Position numbers and translations under genes: made by a program. Shown here one piece after another: positions 43,619 to 53,026 of a stretch of 64,000 nucleotides of DNA (its first letter is position 1; each line of letters opens with the position of its first letter). The notes under the pieces are model-generated. The model was not told the origin of the DNA, made no database searches, and was given only the letters and a program-made list of their open reading frames with translations. The stretch comes from an uncultured Lachnospiraceae bacterium (lineage in GTDB: Bacteria > Bacillota > Clostridia > Lachnospirales > Lachnospiraceae). The stretch covers positions 1-64,000 of the forward strand of contig CAOKPU010000007.1 of the NCBI GenBank assembly GCA_948470755.1, read 5' to 3'.

Positions 43619-43646
43619 GCGGGAATATCCCTATGGGTATTCCCGC
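43619..43646 (+). terminator. Hairpin after the PrcB-like gene
   Basis: GCGGGAATA (43619-43627) pairs with TATTCCCGC (43638-43646), with CCC/GGG continuing inside. The T-run is poor (AAAGTATTTT), so it may be a weak terminator. Confidence 0.6.
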
Positions 43647-43663
43647 AAAGTATTTTAAACAGA

Positions 43664-43693
43664 TTACCATTTCCTTATGCATTGTGTTATAAT
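43664..43693 (+). promoter_or_regulatory. Sigma-A promoter for the pyr genes
   Basis: TTACCA (43664-43669) and TATAAT (43688-43693), spacing 18. I saw no PyrR-type antiterminator or attenuator between it and pyrC. Confidence 0.5.
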
Positions 43694-43773
43694 ATTTTAA
43701 TGTATAACGGCAAATACTTCATTTAAACTCCCAAGAGCGCTATCGGGGAATGAAGAAAGGAAAGGTTTTAACG

Positions 43774-45048
43774 ATGGATTTGTTTATAAAAGGAGGTTAT
43801 GTGATCGATCCTGCAAACGGATATGAGAAGGCGGCGGATATTTTGACGGAGAATGGGAAAATAGCGAAGATAGGACAAAATATCCGGGTGCCGGAAGAGG
43901 CTAGGGTTATCGATGCGGAAGGGAAAATTGTGGCTCCGGGGCTGGTGGATGTCCATGTGCATTTCAGGGATCCGGGTTTTACTTATAAGGAAGATATTTT
44001 CAGCGGGGCAAAGGCGGCGGCAAAGGGGGGATTTACTACCGTTGTTTTGATGGCTAATACAAATCCGCCGGTGGATAATGAGGAGACGTTGCGCTATGTC
44101 TTGGAAAAAGGCAGAAAGACAGGGATCCATATAGAAACATGCGCGAATATTACCCTTGGGATGAAGGGGAAAGAACTGACGGATATGGACAGGCTGTCTG
44201 CGGCCGGAGCGGCTGGGTTTACGGATGACGGAGTTCCGGTATTGGACGAGGAAGTGGTGAAAAAGGCATATAAGGCGGCGGCAGGGCTTGGAAAGCCGTT
44301 AAGCTTTCATGAAGAAAATCCGGCATTTATTGAAAATAACGGAATCAATGCCGGAAAGGCGGCAAAGCATTATCAGATAGGGGGATCGGACAGACAGGCG
44401 GAAATATGGATGGTAAAACGGGACTTGGCTTTGGCGGAAGGAACGGGAGCGGAAGTATCCATCCAGCATATCAGTACAAAAGAGGCAGTGGAGCTGGTGA
44501 GGGAGGCGAAAAAAACAAACCCTCATATCCATGCGGAAGCGGCCCCCCATCATTTCACACTGACGGAAGAAGCGGTAATCCGGCATGGGGCATTGGCGAA
44601 AATGAATCCGCCGCTTAGGGAGGAAGAGGATCGGATGGCTGTGGTTGAAGGGCTTAGGGATGGGACTATTGATATGATTGCTACGGATCATGCGCCTCAC
44701 AGCAAGGAAGAGAAGGAGCGGGAGCTGACAAAAGCACCCAGCGGGATTATTGGGCTGGAAACGGCTTTATCATTGGGGATACGCGAACTGGTGGATAAAG
44801 GATACCTGACAATGGCCGAACTGATAAGCCGTATGTCATGGCAGCCTTCTGAATTCTACCAATTAGACGCCGGGTACCTGTCGGAGGGAGGGCCGGCTGA
44901 TATAATTATTTTTGACCGTGGGGAGCTATGGAAAGCGGAGGATTTTGTTTCAAAGTCCAATAATTCCCCGTTTACAGGGGAACTGCTGCCCGGAACGGTA
45001 TATTATACGATATGCTCCGGTAAAATTGTGTATGCGAAAGAAGGATGA
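43774..45048 (+). CDS. pyrC: Dihydroorotase
   Basis: A 424-residue class I dihydroorotase (third step of pyrimidine synthesis). It has the metal ligands DVHVHFRDPG near residue 58, histidines in HEEN and IQHIS, and ATDHAPHSKEEKE near 300. GAAAGGAAAGG is 7-8 nt before ATG 43774; ATG 43750 is an alternative without a good SD. It leads the pyrC-pyrK-pyrD cluster. Confidence 0.95.
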   Translation: MDLFIKGGYVIDPANGYEKAADILTENGKIAKIGQNIRVPEEARVIDAEGKIVAPGLVDVHVHFRDPGFTYKEDIFSGAKAAAKGGFTTVVLMANTNPPVDNEETLRYVLEKGRKTGIHIETCANITLGMKGKELTDMDRLSAAGAAGFTDDGVPVLDEEVVKKAYKAAAGLGKPLSFHEENPAFIENNGINAGKAAKHYQIGGSDRQAEIWMVKRDLALAEGTGAEVSIQHISTKEAVELVREAKKTNPHIHAEAAPHHFTLTEEAVIRHGALAKMNPPLREEEDRMAVVEGLRDGTIDMIATDHAPHSKEEKERELTKAPSGIIGLETALSLGIRELVDKGYLTMAELISRMSWQPSEFYQLDAGYLSEGGPADIIIFDRGELWKAEDFVSKSNNSPFTGELLPGTVYYTICSGKIVYAKEG

Positions 45049-45116
45049 AGGTCTTTCTTATCAATATTGCCGTGAAAGAAAAAGACAGAGGGCGGACGGC
45101 CGGGAGGAAGAGGGAA

Positions 45117-45905
45117 ATGGATAAGAAAAAAGTAAAAGCCAGGGTGGTATCTCAGAGGGAGATTGCCGGTGGGATCTATGATATGTGGATAGAGACGGAT
45201 TTGGCGTTATCTGCAAAGGCCGGGCAATTTATTGGCATGTATCCTCATGATAAAAGCACTTTGCTGCCGAGGCCTATCAGTATTTGCGAGTTGGACAGGG
45301 ATAAGGGCAGAGTGAGGATCGTATATCGGATAGTAGGTAAGGGAACGAAGGAATTCTCCGGTTATCGGGCGGGGGATGGGATAGATATCCTGGGCAATCT
45401 GGGGAACGGCTTTCCTCTGGGAGCGGCAGAAGGAAAGCGGGTGTTATTAATGGGAGGCGGTATCGGCATCCCTCCTATGCTGCAATTGGCGAAGGATTTA
45501 AAAACAGAAGGGAAAGCGGCGGCAATAGCAGCGATAACCGGGTACCGGGACGGAGAGCTTTTTTTGAAAGAGGATATGGAAAAATATGCCGCAGTTTATA
45601 TAGCAACGGAAGATGGAAGTATTGGAGTAAAAGGGAATGTTATGGATGCTATGCGGACATACGGCATAAAAGGAGATGTGATCATGGCCTGCGGCCCTAT
45701 GCCCATGCTCCGCACCGTTAAACGGTTCGCGGAAGAGGACAGGATAGAGACTTATATATCCCTGGAGGAAAGAATGGCCTGCGGCGTGGGAGCGTGTCTT
45801 GGATGTGTATGCAGGACAAAGGAAAAAGACAGCCATTCCCACGTGAGGAATGCCAGGATTTGTACGGAAGGCCCGGTGTTTCCGGCAGAGGATGTGGATA
45901 TTTGA
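45117..45905 (+). CDS. pyrK: Dihydroorotate dehydrogenase electron transfer subunit
   Basis: A 262-residue FAD and 2Fe-2S protein that passes electrons from the type 1B dihydroorotate dehydrogenase to NAD. It shows the FAD-binding LPRPISICELD near 50, GGGIGIPPMLQL near 108, CGPMPMLRTV near 195, and the cluster cysteines in CGVGACLGCVCR plus a later ARIC. ATG 45117 follows GGGAGGAAGAGGG. A 68-bp gap separates it from pyrC. Confidence 0.95.
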   Translation: MDKKKVKARVVSQREIAGGIYDMWIETDLALSAKAGQFIGMYPHDKSTLLPRPISICELDRDKGRVRIVYRIVGKGTKEFSGYRAGDGIDILGNLGNGFPLGAAEGKRVLLMGGGIGIPPMLQLAKDLKTEGKAAAIAAITGYRDGELFLKEDMEKYAAVYIATEDGSIGVKGNVMDAMRTYGIKGDVIMACGPMPMLRTVKRFAEEDRIETYISLEERMACGVGACLGCVCRTKEKDSHSHVRNARICTEGPVFPAEDVDI

Positions 45906-45906
45906 C

Positions 45907-45966
45907 CTCCGCGGACTAGGGGCAGGATAACCTTGTCCGTAAGGATGTCGGGCGACTGCTGCGGAG
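45907..45966 (+). other. Stem closing the pyrK-pyrD intergenic gap
   Basis: CTCCGC (45907-45912) pairs with GCGGAG (45961-45966). CCTT/AAGG (around GTCCGT) forms a small hairpin inside. It starts 2 nt after the pyrK stop and ends 32 nt before pyrD. It has no T-run. Confidence 0.4.
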
Positions 45967-45998
45967 CATTTGATCAAGAAGGATGGAAAGAGAAGAAG

Positions 45999-46901
45999 AT
46001 GAATACAAAAATAAAGATAGCGGGCATAGAATTGAAAAATCCTGTGATGACGGCATCGGGTACATTTGGATCAGGGATGGAATATGCGGGATTTGTAGAC
46101 TTGAATAAACTGGGGGCCGTAGTGACAAAAGGAGTGGCCAACATACCCTGGGAAGGAAATCCCACACCCCGGGTGGCAGAGGTATATGGAGGAATGCTTA
46201 ATGCCATAGGTTTGCAGAATCCGGGGGTTGACGTATTGCTAGAGAGGGATATCCCGTTTCTTAAGCAGTTCGATACGAGGATTATTGTCAATGTCTGTGG
46301 GAAAACGGTGGAAGATTATTTGGAAGTAGTGGAAAAGCTGGGGGATGCTGCGGTTGATCTGTTGGAAATCAATGTATCCTGTCCGAATGTTAAGGAAGGG
46401 GCCATTGCTTTCGGTCAGAAAGCGGATTGCCTTTACGATATTACGTCGGCAATCAAAAAGAAGGCGAAACAGCCGGTGATTATGAAGTTAAGCCCCAATG
46501 TGACGGATATTGCGGAAATGGCAAAAGCGGCCGAGGCGGCGGGCGCGGATGCCCTTTCCATGATCAATACGATTACAGGGATGAAAATTGATATTTATAA
46601 GAGGAAATTTGTATTGGCCAATAAGACCGGCGGGCTGTCGGGGCCGGCGGTGAAGCCGGTAGCAGTGCGTATGGTATATCAGGCTTCAAAAGCAGTTAAG
46701 ATTCCAATAATCGGCATGGGCGGGATCGCCAGCGCGGAAGATGCAGTGGAATTTATGATGGCAGGCGCATCGGCGGTGGCGGTAGGGGCCATGAATTTTG
46801 TGAACCCCTGTCTTACGGTAGAGATTGCAGAAGGAATAGAGAAGTATATGAAGCAATATAAAATAGAAGACATCAGGGATATGATTGGCTGCGTGGATTA
46901 A
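45999..46901 (+). CDS. pyrD: Dihydroorotate dehydrogenase, class 1B catalytic subunit
   Basis: A 300-residue FMN barrel enzyme that oxidises dihydroorotate to orotate. Marks include NPVMTASGTFGSG near residue 15, the ENVSCPN-type EINVSCPNVKEG with KEGAIAFG near 130, the cysteine typical of class 1B, and GMGGIASAEDAVEFM near 240. It pairs with pyrK as the heterotetramer. The SD is an AG-rich run (AAAGAGAAGAAG). Confidence 0.95.
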   Translation: MNTKIKIAGIELKNPVMTASGTFGSGMEYAGFVDLNKLGAVVTKGVANIPWEGNPTPRVAEVYGGMLNAIGLQNPGVDVLLERDIPFLKQFDTRIIVNVCGKTVEDYLEVVEKLGDAAVDLLEINVSCPNVKEGAIAFGQKADCLYDITSAIKKKAKQPVIMKLSPNVTDIAEMAKAAEAAGADALSMINTITGMKIDIYKRKFVLANKTGGLSGPAVKPVAVRMVYQASKAVKIPIIGMGGIASAEDAVEFMMAGASAVAVGAMNFVNPCLTVEIAEGIEKYMKQYKIEDIRDMIGCVD

Positions 46902-47025
46902 GCCCCATATGCCGGGCGGCGGAAAGCAGCATAATTTTAAAGAAAATGGAATAATACCTTTATGGAGGAAATAGAATTACAATAAGTACAGACTAATGGT
47001 AATTCACCTACATGGAGGTATTTTT

Positions 47026-48591
47026 GTGGAATTGGTAAGAAAAAATATACATATGGACAGGATAAAGGGCCAGGCGTCTACGCAGATTACATTGGAGGAC
47101 GATATCAATATTTTGGATTCCAAGCCGGATGCAAGCAGGCTGATTTATGATAGAGGAAACGTTGCTTTGGAGGAAATCAAGGTGACGGAAGACCATGTGG
47201 CCGTAAGAGGAAAGCTGCAGTTCCTCGTTATGTATCTGGCAGAAGGGGAAAAGCCTCTGCCGGCTTGTATGGAAGGAAGCCTCCCTTTTGATGAGCAGAT
47301 CTATGTGGAAGGGGTGCAGAGTGGGGATAGTGCAAATGTAAAATGGAATCTGGAAGACATTACGGTGGGGCTTATCAATTCAAGGAAGCTGAGTGTACAG
47401 GCGCTGATTTCCCTGAAGGTATGTTCGGAAATGATGTACGATGAAGAGACGGCCGTGGATCTTTATCACGAGGAACCGGTGGAATACCGCAAAAAGCCTT
47501 TGCGTATTGCGCAGATGACCGTGAAAAAAAGGGATATTTTCCGTATGAAAGAAGAATTGGAACTGCCTCAGAACCTTCCTAACATTTCTCAGATCATCTG
47601 GCAGAGCGTAGAACCGGAAAATGTAGAATTCCGGGCTTTGGAAGGAAGGATATCCGTGCAGGGGGATCTGAATGTATTTTTCCTGTATGAGGGGGAAGGC
47701 GAGGAGCGGACGATAAAAAGCTATGAAACAACGGTCCCTTTCAGCGGCACAGTGGATTGTACGGGCTGCGATGAGGGGATGGCAGCGGATATCGATTATA
47801 TCCTGGGGTCAAAGGATGTGGAAGTGCGTCCGGATTTTGATGGGGAGCAGCGGATTTTTGCAATTGAGCTTGTTATGGATTTGGATATCAGCCTTTACGA
47901 AGAAGAACGGCTGGATATTCTTTCGGGGGTATATGGGGTAGTAAAAGAGGTCGAAGCGGTAAGCAAGCCGGCGCAGTTTAAAGGGCTTCTTGCCAGGACA
48001 TCCGGGAAGACCAAGATAGCGGACCGGATAAAATTAGCTTCATCGGATGCGCCTCCTATCGTGCAGATCCTGCATAGCGAAGCGCAGATCCAGACGGAAG
48101 AAGGGGAAATTGTGGAGAACGGCATCCATATAAAGGGGGCGCTGATTGTACAGACGTTGTATGTGAGCAGCGATGAAAAAGCGCCTTACAGTTCGGTGAA
48201 GGGCAGCATACCTTTCAACTATGTGCTGGATGTGCCGGATATAAGCAACGGGTGTACTTTTAAGATACAGACGGGGTTGGAACAACTGGCGGTGACAATG
48301 CTTGACGGGGGCGAACTGGATGTGAAAGCGGTCATTGTATGCCGGGGGATCGTATTTGAGCATAAACAGGAAAACATTGTAACGGATATCGTTGTTTCGG
48401 ATCTGGATATGAATAAGCTAAGCAGTCTGCCGGGAATCGTTATTTATATTGCAAAAGAAGGTGATAGCCTCTGGGATGTAGGGAAACGGTATTACGTGCC
48501 GATCTCGCAGATAAAGGAAACCAATGATATGACGACGGAGGAAATCAGGCCGGGGGATAAACTGCTGATCGTAAAAGGGATATCCAATTAA
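47026..48591 (+). CDS. sipL: SipL-like spore coat morphogenesis protein (DUF3794 repeats plus LysM)
   Basis: A 521-residue protein with repeated DUF3794/SPOCS domains (about 25-150, 170-290, 320-450) and a C-terminal LysM (about 465-515; IYIAKEGDSLWDVGKRYYV, ending DKLLIVKG). This layout and length match C. difficile SipL, which binds SpoIVA through LysM and is needed for coat assembly around the forespore. It starts with GTG 47026, 7 nt after GGAGGT; an upstream ATG at 46996 lacks an SD. A GCATAAT box at 46929 may be a sigma-E -35, but no good -10 follows. Confidence 0.85.
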   Translation: MELVRKNIHMDRIKGQASTQITLEDDINILDSKPDASRLIYDRGNVALEEIKVTEDHVAVRGKLQFLVMYLAEGEKPLPACMEGSLPFDEQIYVEGVQSGDSANVKWNLEDITVGLINSRKLSVQALISLKVCSEMMYDEETAVDLYHEEPVEYRKKPLRIAQMTVKKRDIFRMKEELELPQNLPNISQIIWQSVEPENVEFRALEGRISVQGDLNVFFLYEGEGEERTIKSYETTVPFSGTVDCTGCDEGMAADIDYILGSKDVEVRPDFDGEQRIFAIELVMDLDISLYEEERLDILSGVYGVVKEVEAVSKPAQFKGLLARTSGKTKIADRIKLASSDAPPIVQILHSEAQIQTEEGEIVENGIHIKGALIVQTLYVSSDEKAPYSSVKGSIPFNYVLDVPDISNGCTFKIQTGLEQLAVTMLDGGELDVKAVIVCRGIVFEHKQENIVTDIVVSDLDMNKLSSLPGIVIYIAKEGDSLWDVGKRYYVPISQIKETNDMTTEEIRPGDKLLIVKGISN

Positions 48592-48609
48592 GGGCTTATA
48601 AAAAGGCAT

Positions 48610-48643
48610 AAAAAACGGAAAACCGATTGGTTTTCCGTTTTTT
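48610..48643. terminator. Bidirectional terminator after sipL
   Basis: AAAAAACGGAAAACC (48610-48624) pairs perfectly with GGTTTTCCGTTTTTT (48629-48643), loop GATT. Confidence 0.92.
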
Positions 48644-48693
48644 CATATAAGAAAGATTTTCATATTTCCTATATGGTGAAAATAACGCCGCTT

Positions 48694-49284
48694 CTAAGCT
48701 TCCACATTCATCAGTTTATCAAATTTATCCATAACGGCCTGATAAGTCCGTTGGCTGATATCGGGTAAAGATTTGCCCCAAGTGCTGGTTGCCTGATCAA
48801 ACCCTTTTTTGAAAGCGTCTCTCATCTTTTCAAGCTGCTTTGGGTCATCTCCTGCCAATGCCGTAGCAAAATCAACAATACGGCTGGAAGTCTGTTCTAC
48901 GCCCCAATATCCATCGTCTGCAATATCTTTTTCAGCCTGTGCTTTTGTTGCAGCGTCAACAGTAAAGTTACCGCTTGCAAGGAAGCTCCAGATGCTGTCT
49001 GCTTTTCCAAGGGTCTGCCCCTGCTTGGAAATCATCTGTTCTACAAGGCTCTTTAACTGTGAAACACGGGCATCGGAATCCGCTTTTAATTTAGCCACCA
49101 AATCAGGGTCAGCTTTCTTTGGCATTTTCTGTGTAGTTGCCTGAGTGGAAGAAGAAGGTTCATAAACAACGCCGTTATTTTCTTCTTTTTTTGTTGTTTC
49201 CGTTTTTTCGGCTGTTTTTGCCGAAGTATTGTATGTGCCGTACAAATCGGCAGATGATGTGTTTGTAACTCCGTTTACGCTCAT
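48694..49284 (-). CDS. Conserved hypothetical protein, 196 residues
   Basis: An unrecognised protein. The N-terminal 60 residues are Ser/Thr/Lys-rich and disordered (NTSSADLYGTYNTSAKTAEK). The C-terminal half (about 75-196) is a helical domain with IWSFLASGNFTVDAAT and DDGYWGVEQTSSRIVDFATAL. There is no signal peptide, membrane segment or cysteine. AAGGAGGGTTT gives it a very strong SD on the minus strand, so expression may be high. The 295-bp gap behind its start toward ispE holds GC-rich hairpins (49445-49500) and the ispE promoter. Confidence 0.75.
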   Translation of the reverse strand: MSVNGVTNTSSADLYGTYNTSAKTAEKTETTKKEENNGVVYEPSSSTQATTQKMPKKADPDLVAKLKADSDARVSQLKSLVEQMISKQGQTLGKADSIWSFLASGNFTVDAATKAQAEKDIADDGYWGVEQTSSRIVDFATALAGDDPKQLEKMRDAFKKGFDQATSTWGKSLPDISQRTYQAVMDKFDKLMNVEA

Positions 49285-49509
49285 TTTAAACCCTCCTTGG
49301 ATATGTAGATAATAATTTTTTGTACACCGATTAAAGAGAATACTCCTAATCTATAGCATATATCGGCAGTTACCAAATATTAGATAAGAGTATTATATGC
49401 AAAATCGGTTTTTCGTGCCACATCTGACTGTATAAGGATGAAATGGTGGAAGAGCCGGCGGGCTGCCCTATGGCCCGGACCGGCGATCCGGGGCGGTACA
49501 GGATGGACA

Positions 49510-49538
49510 TTGACGAAACGGCGGATATTATATATAAT
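49510..49538 (+). promoter_or_regulatory. Sigma-A promoter for ispE-gntR
   Basis: TTGACG (49510-49515) and TATAAT (49533-49538) with exact 17-nt spacing; about 40 bp before ispE. Confidence 0.8.
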
Positions 49539-49579
49539 GAAATACAATTCATGTATACAAAATGCAAATGAGGTACAAT

Positions 49580-50491
49580 ATGATTTCAAATAATGAGGAT
49601 ACTTTGACGAGAAAGGCTTACGCCAAGATTAATTTGGCATTGGATGTCATAAGGCGGAGGGAAGACGGATATCATGAAGTAAGGATGATCATGCAGACGG
49701 TCGATCTGTATGATGTATTGACTTTTATAAAGAGCCGTTCCCCGGGGATTACAGTGGTCACTGACAAAGAGGGGCTGCCGGGGGATGAAAGCAATCTGGT
49801 TTACAAGGCGGCAAAGCTGATTATGGAAAAATATCCGCTCCGTCAAGGCGTACGGATTGAATTGAAAAAAAGGATCCCTATGGCGGCGGGGATGGCGGGA
49901 GGAAGTACGGATGCGGCAGCGGTTTTCCACGGTATGAATGAACTGTTCCAACTGGGGATGACGGAAAGTGAGATGTGTACGATGGGAGTAAAGATAGGGG
50001 CGGATGTCCCTTACTGTATACAAGGAGGGACCGCCCTGTCGGAAGGGATTGGGGAAGTCTTGACGCAATTGGATGACGCCCCGTTTTGCCATGTGCTGCT
50101 TGCAAAACCGGATATTGATGTATCCACCAAATATGTATATGAAAATCTTCGGGCCGACAGATTGGCCAGGCATCCCGATATAGACGGGATGCGGACGGCG
50201 ATCGAGGAAGGGGATCTGCATAAGATGGCGGGTTATATGGAAAACGTGCTGGAAACAGTAACGATAAAGGAGTATCCGGTCATTGAGGAGATCAAGGGTT
50301 TTATGAAGAGAAAAGGGGCGCTGAATGCATTGATGAGCGGCAGCGGTCCTACTGTTTTCGGTATATTTGAAAAAGAAGAGGAGGCCAGGAAGGCTTATGA
50401 GGAATTAAAGGAAGCAAAGCTTGCAGGCCAAGTCTATGTGGCAGGATGGGCCGGGGGGAAAGCGGATAGCGAAGCAGGAGGCCGGGATTAG
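49580..50491 (+). CDS. ispE: 4-diphosphocytidyl-2-C-methyl-D-erythritol kinase
   Basis: A 303-residue GHMP kinase of the MEP isoprenoid route. It has the opening RKAYAKINLALDV, the ATP-binding PMAAGMAGGSTDAAA near residue 100 and the C-terminal LMSGSGPTVFGIF near 260. ATG 49580 follows ATGAGGT; an upstream ATG (49562) would overlap that SD. The GntR gene follows after 15 bp and is probably cotranscribed. Confidence 0.95.
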   Translation: MISNNEDTLTRKAYAKINLALDVIRRREDGYHEVRMIMQTVDLYDVLTFIKSRSPGITVVTDKEGLPGDESNLVYKAAKLIMEKYPLRQGVRIELKKRIPMAAGMAGGSTDAAAVFHGMNELFQLGMTESEMCTMGVKIGADVPYCIQGGTALSEGIGEVLTQLDDAPFCHVLLAKPDIDVSTKYVYENLRADRLARHPDIDGMRTAIEEGDLHKMAGYMENVLETVTIKEYPVIEEIKGFMKRKGALNALMSGSGPTVFGIFEKEEEARKAYEELKEAKLAGQVYVAGWAGGKADSEAGGRD

Positions 50492-50506
50492 AAAAGGGGC
50501 GGATAT

Positions 50507-51193
50507 ATGGCAAAGGATCAATTACAGGTAAATATGGATGAATTTTTACCGTTGAGGGATGTAGTGTTTAATACTTTGCGGAAAGCGATATTGACAGGGG
50601 AATTGAAGCCGGGGGAGAGGCTGATGGAGATCCATCTTGCCGCCCGGCTCGGCGTCAGCCGGACGCCCATCCGGGAAGCGATACGTAAGTTAGAGTTGGA
50701 AGGCCTTGTCACCATGATTCCCAGACGCGGGGCGGAAGTGGCGCAGATAACGGAAAAGAGCCTGAAAGACGTGCTGGAGGTACGCAGGGCATTGGACGCC
50801 CTGTGCGCAGAACTTGCCTGCGACAGGATATCGGAAGAAGAGATGGGGCAGTTAAGGGAAGCCTGCGCCGGGTTTGAGGAAGCGACGAAGACAAAGGATG
50901 CAACGATGATCGCAAAGGCGGATGTGGCATTGCATGATATTATTGTGGCGGCTACCGGGAACCGGAGGCTTGTCCAGCTTGTCAATAATCTGGCAGAGCA
51001 GATGTACAGATACCGTTTTGAATACATAAAAGACGAAAGCCAGCATGAACGGCTGATCGAGGAGCATAGGATCATATATGAGAGTATTCTTAGGAAAGAC
51101 AGGCAGGCTGCCGCTGCGGCGGCTAAGGTGCATATCGATAATCAGGAAAAATCGGTGATGCAGCAGATACGTCTGGATAATGGGCAGAAATAG
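50507..51193 (+). CDS. GntR family regulator (FadR/FCD subfamily)
   Basis: A 228-residue regulator. A winged helix at about 12-80 (LKPGERLMEIHLAARLGVSRTPIREAIRKLELEGLV) is followed by an all-helical FCD ligand domain at about 90-215, with histidines in LHDIIVAATGN and EEHRIIYES that could bind metal. Effector and targets are unknown. It is likely in the ispE transcript. Confidence 0.9.
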   Translation: MAKDQLQVNMDEFLPLRDVVFNTLRKAILTGELKPGERLMEIHLAARLGVSRTPIREAIRKLELEGLVTMIPRRGAEVAQITEKSLKDVLEVRRALDALCAELACDRISEEEMGQLREACAGFEEATKTKDATMIAKADVALHDIIVAATGNRRLVQLVNNLAEQMYRYRFEYIKDESQHERLIEEHRIIYESILRKDRQAAAAAAKVHIDNQEKSVMQQIRLDNGQK

Positions 51194-51262
51194 TGTATAA
51201 ACGTTTCAGATCGGGGCAGACTTTCTTTATCGGGAAATAAAAGAATAGGTAGGGAAAGTTGA

Positions 51263-51628
51263 ATGAAAAAGATATGGGAAACAGGGATTATACTATTTTC
51301 AGCAATGGGATTTTGGGGTATGATATATCCTGATTTATGTTTTACGCAAGACGTATGCGCGGTCATCTGCGACTATGCGGAAGATCCGGGAACGGCTGAT
51401 GCCGGCAACCGGTCCGAAAACGCCGGAAGGGAAGAAGGCGGCCGAACAAACAAAGCGGACAGCAGCCTGGCCGGAGATCTTCACGGGCCGGTGCAGGATA
51501 TTGGCGGGAAGGATATATTTACCGGGCTGTGTGAAGCGGAGCCGGGCCGGATAAGGCTAAAAAGCAGACTGTTTGAGATTATAAAATCAGAAGGTGAAGG
51601 AAGCGGCGATGGAGCTAAAGATAGATAA
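51263..51628 (+). CDS. Small exported hypothetical protein
   Basis: A 121-residue protein that I do not recognise. Residues about 5-28 form a signal-like hydrophobic stretch (GIILFSAMGFWGMIY). The rest is hydrophilic and low in pattern (ENAGREEGGRTNKADSS). It overlaps the murI start by 20 bp, so murI may be translationally coupled. AGGGAAAG is a fair SD. It could be a poorly conserved gene; confidence is moderate. Confidence 0.5.
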   Translation: MKKIWETGIILFSAMGFWGMIYPDLCFTQDVCAVICDYAEDPGTADAGNRSENAGREEGGRTNKADSSLAGDLHGPVQDIGGKDIFTGLCEAEPGRIRLKSRLFEIIKSEGEGSGDGAKDR

Positions 51629-52451
51629 AACGATGCCGTCGGATGCGCCGGTGGGCGTGTTTGACTCCGGGGTGGGCGGCCTGACTGTGGCAAGAGAGAT
51701 CATGCGCCAGATCCCCAATGAGAAAATCATATATTTCGGCGATACTGCCAGAGTGCCGTATGGAAGCAAATCCAGGGAGACAATTACGAAGTATTCCAGG
51801 CAGATCGTCCGTTTTCTGCAGGAACAGAAAGTGAAGGCTATTGTAGTCGCCTGTAATACAGCGAGCGCTTATGCATTGGATGAAATAGAAAAGGAATTGG
51901 ATATCCCGATAATGGGCGTGGTAAAGCCGGGTGCAAAGGCGGCGGTGGAAGCGACGGTAAACGGGAGGATCGGGGTGATCGGGACGGAAGGGACGATCGG
52001 CAGCCATATTTATTCTACATATATTAATCAGATTAACTCAAGAATCATAGTAACAGGAAAGGCCTGTCCGTTGTTTACGCCTTTGGTGGAGGAAGGGCTG
52101 TGGCAAGATCCGGTGACGGATGAAATCGCTACGAGATATCTAAGCGGTTTGGTAGAGAGCGGGATCGATACTTTGATCTTGGGATGCACCCATTATCCTT
52201 TGATCCGTTCCACGCTGGGAAGGATTGTGGGAGAAGGGGTAATGCTTGTGAACCCGGCTTATGAGACGGCCAGGGAACTGAAAAAGCTTTTAGAAAAAAA
52301 AGGCTTATTGAATCAGAAGGGTCAGGAGCTTGGAACGGAGCGGTACCGTTTTTATGTAAGCGATATGGCGGATAAGTTTCAGACATTTGCCAATTCTATT
52401 TTAAAGTATGGGATACTATCGGCAAAAACGATTGATATAGAAAGATATTAG
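51609..52451 (+). CDS. murI: Glutamate racemase
   Basis: A 280-residue enzyme making D-glutamate for peptidoglycan. It has VFDSGVGGLTVAR near residue 18, the first catalytic cysteine in VVACNTASA near 83, and the second in LGCTHYPLI near 193. ATG 51609 follows GGTGAAGG at 8 nt, inside the end of the preceding small gene; GTG 51594 is a weaker alternative. Confidence 0.94.
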   Translation: MELKIDKTMPSDAPVGVFDSGVGGLTVAREIMRQIPNEKIIYFGDTARVPYGSKSRETITKYSRQIVRFLQEQKVKAIVVACNTASAYALDEIEKELDIPIMGVVKPGAKAAVEATVNGRIGVIGTEGTIGSHIYSTYINQINSRIIVTGKACPLFTPLVEEGLWQDPVTDEIATRYLSGLVESGIDTLILGCTHYPLIRSTLGRIVGEGVMLVNPAYETARELKKLLEKKGLLNQKGQELGTERYRFYVSDMADKFQTFANSILKYGILSAKTIDIERY

Positions 52452-52497
52452 TTTTCTGAAAATGGATGGCTTATAACGAAAGAAAGGTAAATGTGCT

Positions 52498-52950
52498 ATG
52501 ACAAAAGAAGTATTATTATCTTTACAGGGGCTTCAATTCGATGTAGTCTCCTCGGATAAGGATAAGATAGAAACGATCACGCCGGCGGAATATTACAAGC
52601 GGGACGACAGCCATTATGTGATCTTTGACGAGGCGATGGAAGGATTTAGGGAGACGACAAAAAATATAATTAAGTTCAAAGAAAACAGTGTGGATCTGAC
52701 CAAGAAAGGCTTGATAAATGTTCATATGGTTTTTGAGGAAAATAAGAAAAATATGACAAATTATGCTACTCCATATGGGAATATATTGATCGGCATAGAC
52801 GCCAGGAGCATAAGGCTGGAAGAAGCGGAAGAACGCATCGAGGTAGATGTGGATTATGCCTTGGAAGTCAATTACGAACATTTTGCAGACTGTAAGATAA
52901 AAATGGATATCCGCGCTAAAAATGGGGAAGGTTTTTCTTTGCTTGACTGA
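52498..52950 (+). CDS. DUF1934 (calycin-like) protein
   Basis: A 150-residue beta-barrel type protein resembling DUF1934/YwiB. Blocks include TPAEYYKRDDSHYVIFDE near 30 and TPYGNILIGIDARSI near 87, with a C-terminal VDYALEVNYE. Its biochemical role is unknown. It follows murI by 46 bp, with a weak SD (AAAGAAAGG, long spacing), and is closed by a terminator. Confidence 0.8.
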   Translation: MTKEVLLSLQGLQFDVVSSDKDKIETITPAEYYKRDDSHYVIFDEAMEGFRETTKNIIKFKENSVDLTKKGLINVHMVFEENKKNMTNYATPYGNILIGIDARSIRLEEAEERIEVDVDYALEVNYEHFADCKIKMDIRAKNGEGFSLLD

Positions 52951-52996
52951 TATGTCCTTAAAGCAAAGCCTTCCGGAAGGATCTTTTAGTAAAATA

Positions 52997-53026
52997 AAAA
53001 GGCATGCGTTAAAACGCACGCCTTTT
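52997..53026. terminator. Bidirectional terminator between DUF1934 gene and the next
   Basis: AAAAGGCATGCG (52997-53008) pairs with CGCACGCCTTTT (53015-53026), one mismatch, loop TTAAAA. Confidence 0.8.

Noticed and set aside
43694..43773. PyrR-type attenuator before pyrC
   Set aside because: No terminator/antiterminator pair or PyrR binding loop could be seen in the 80-bp leader.
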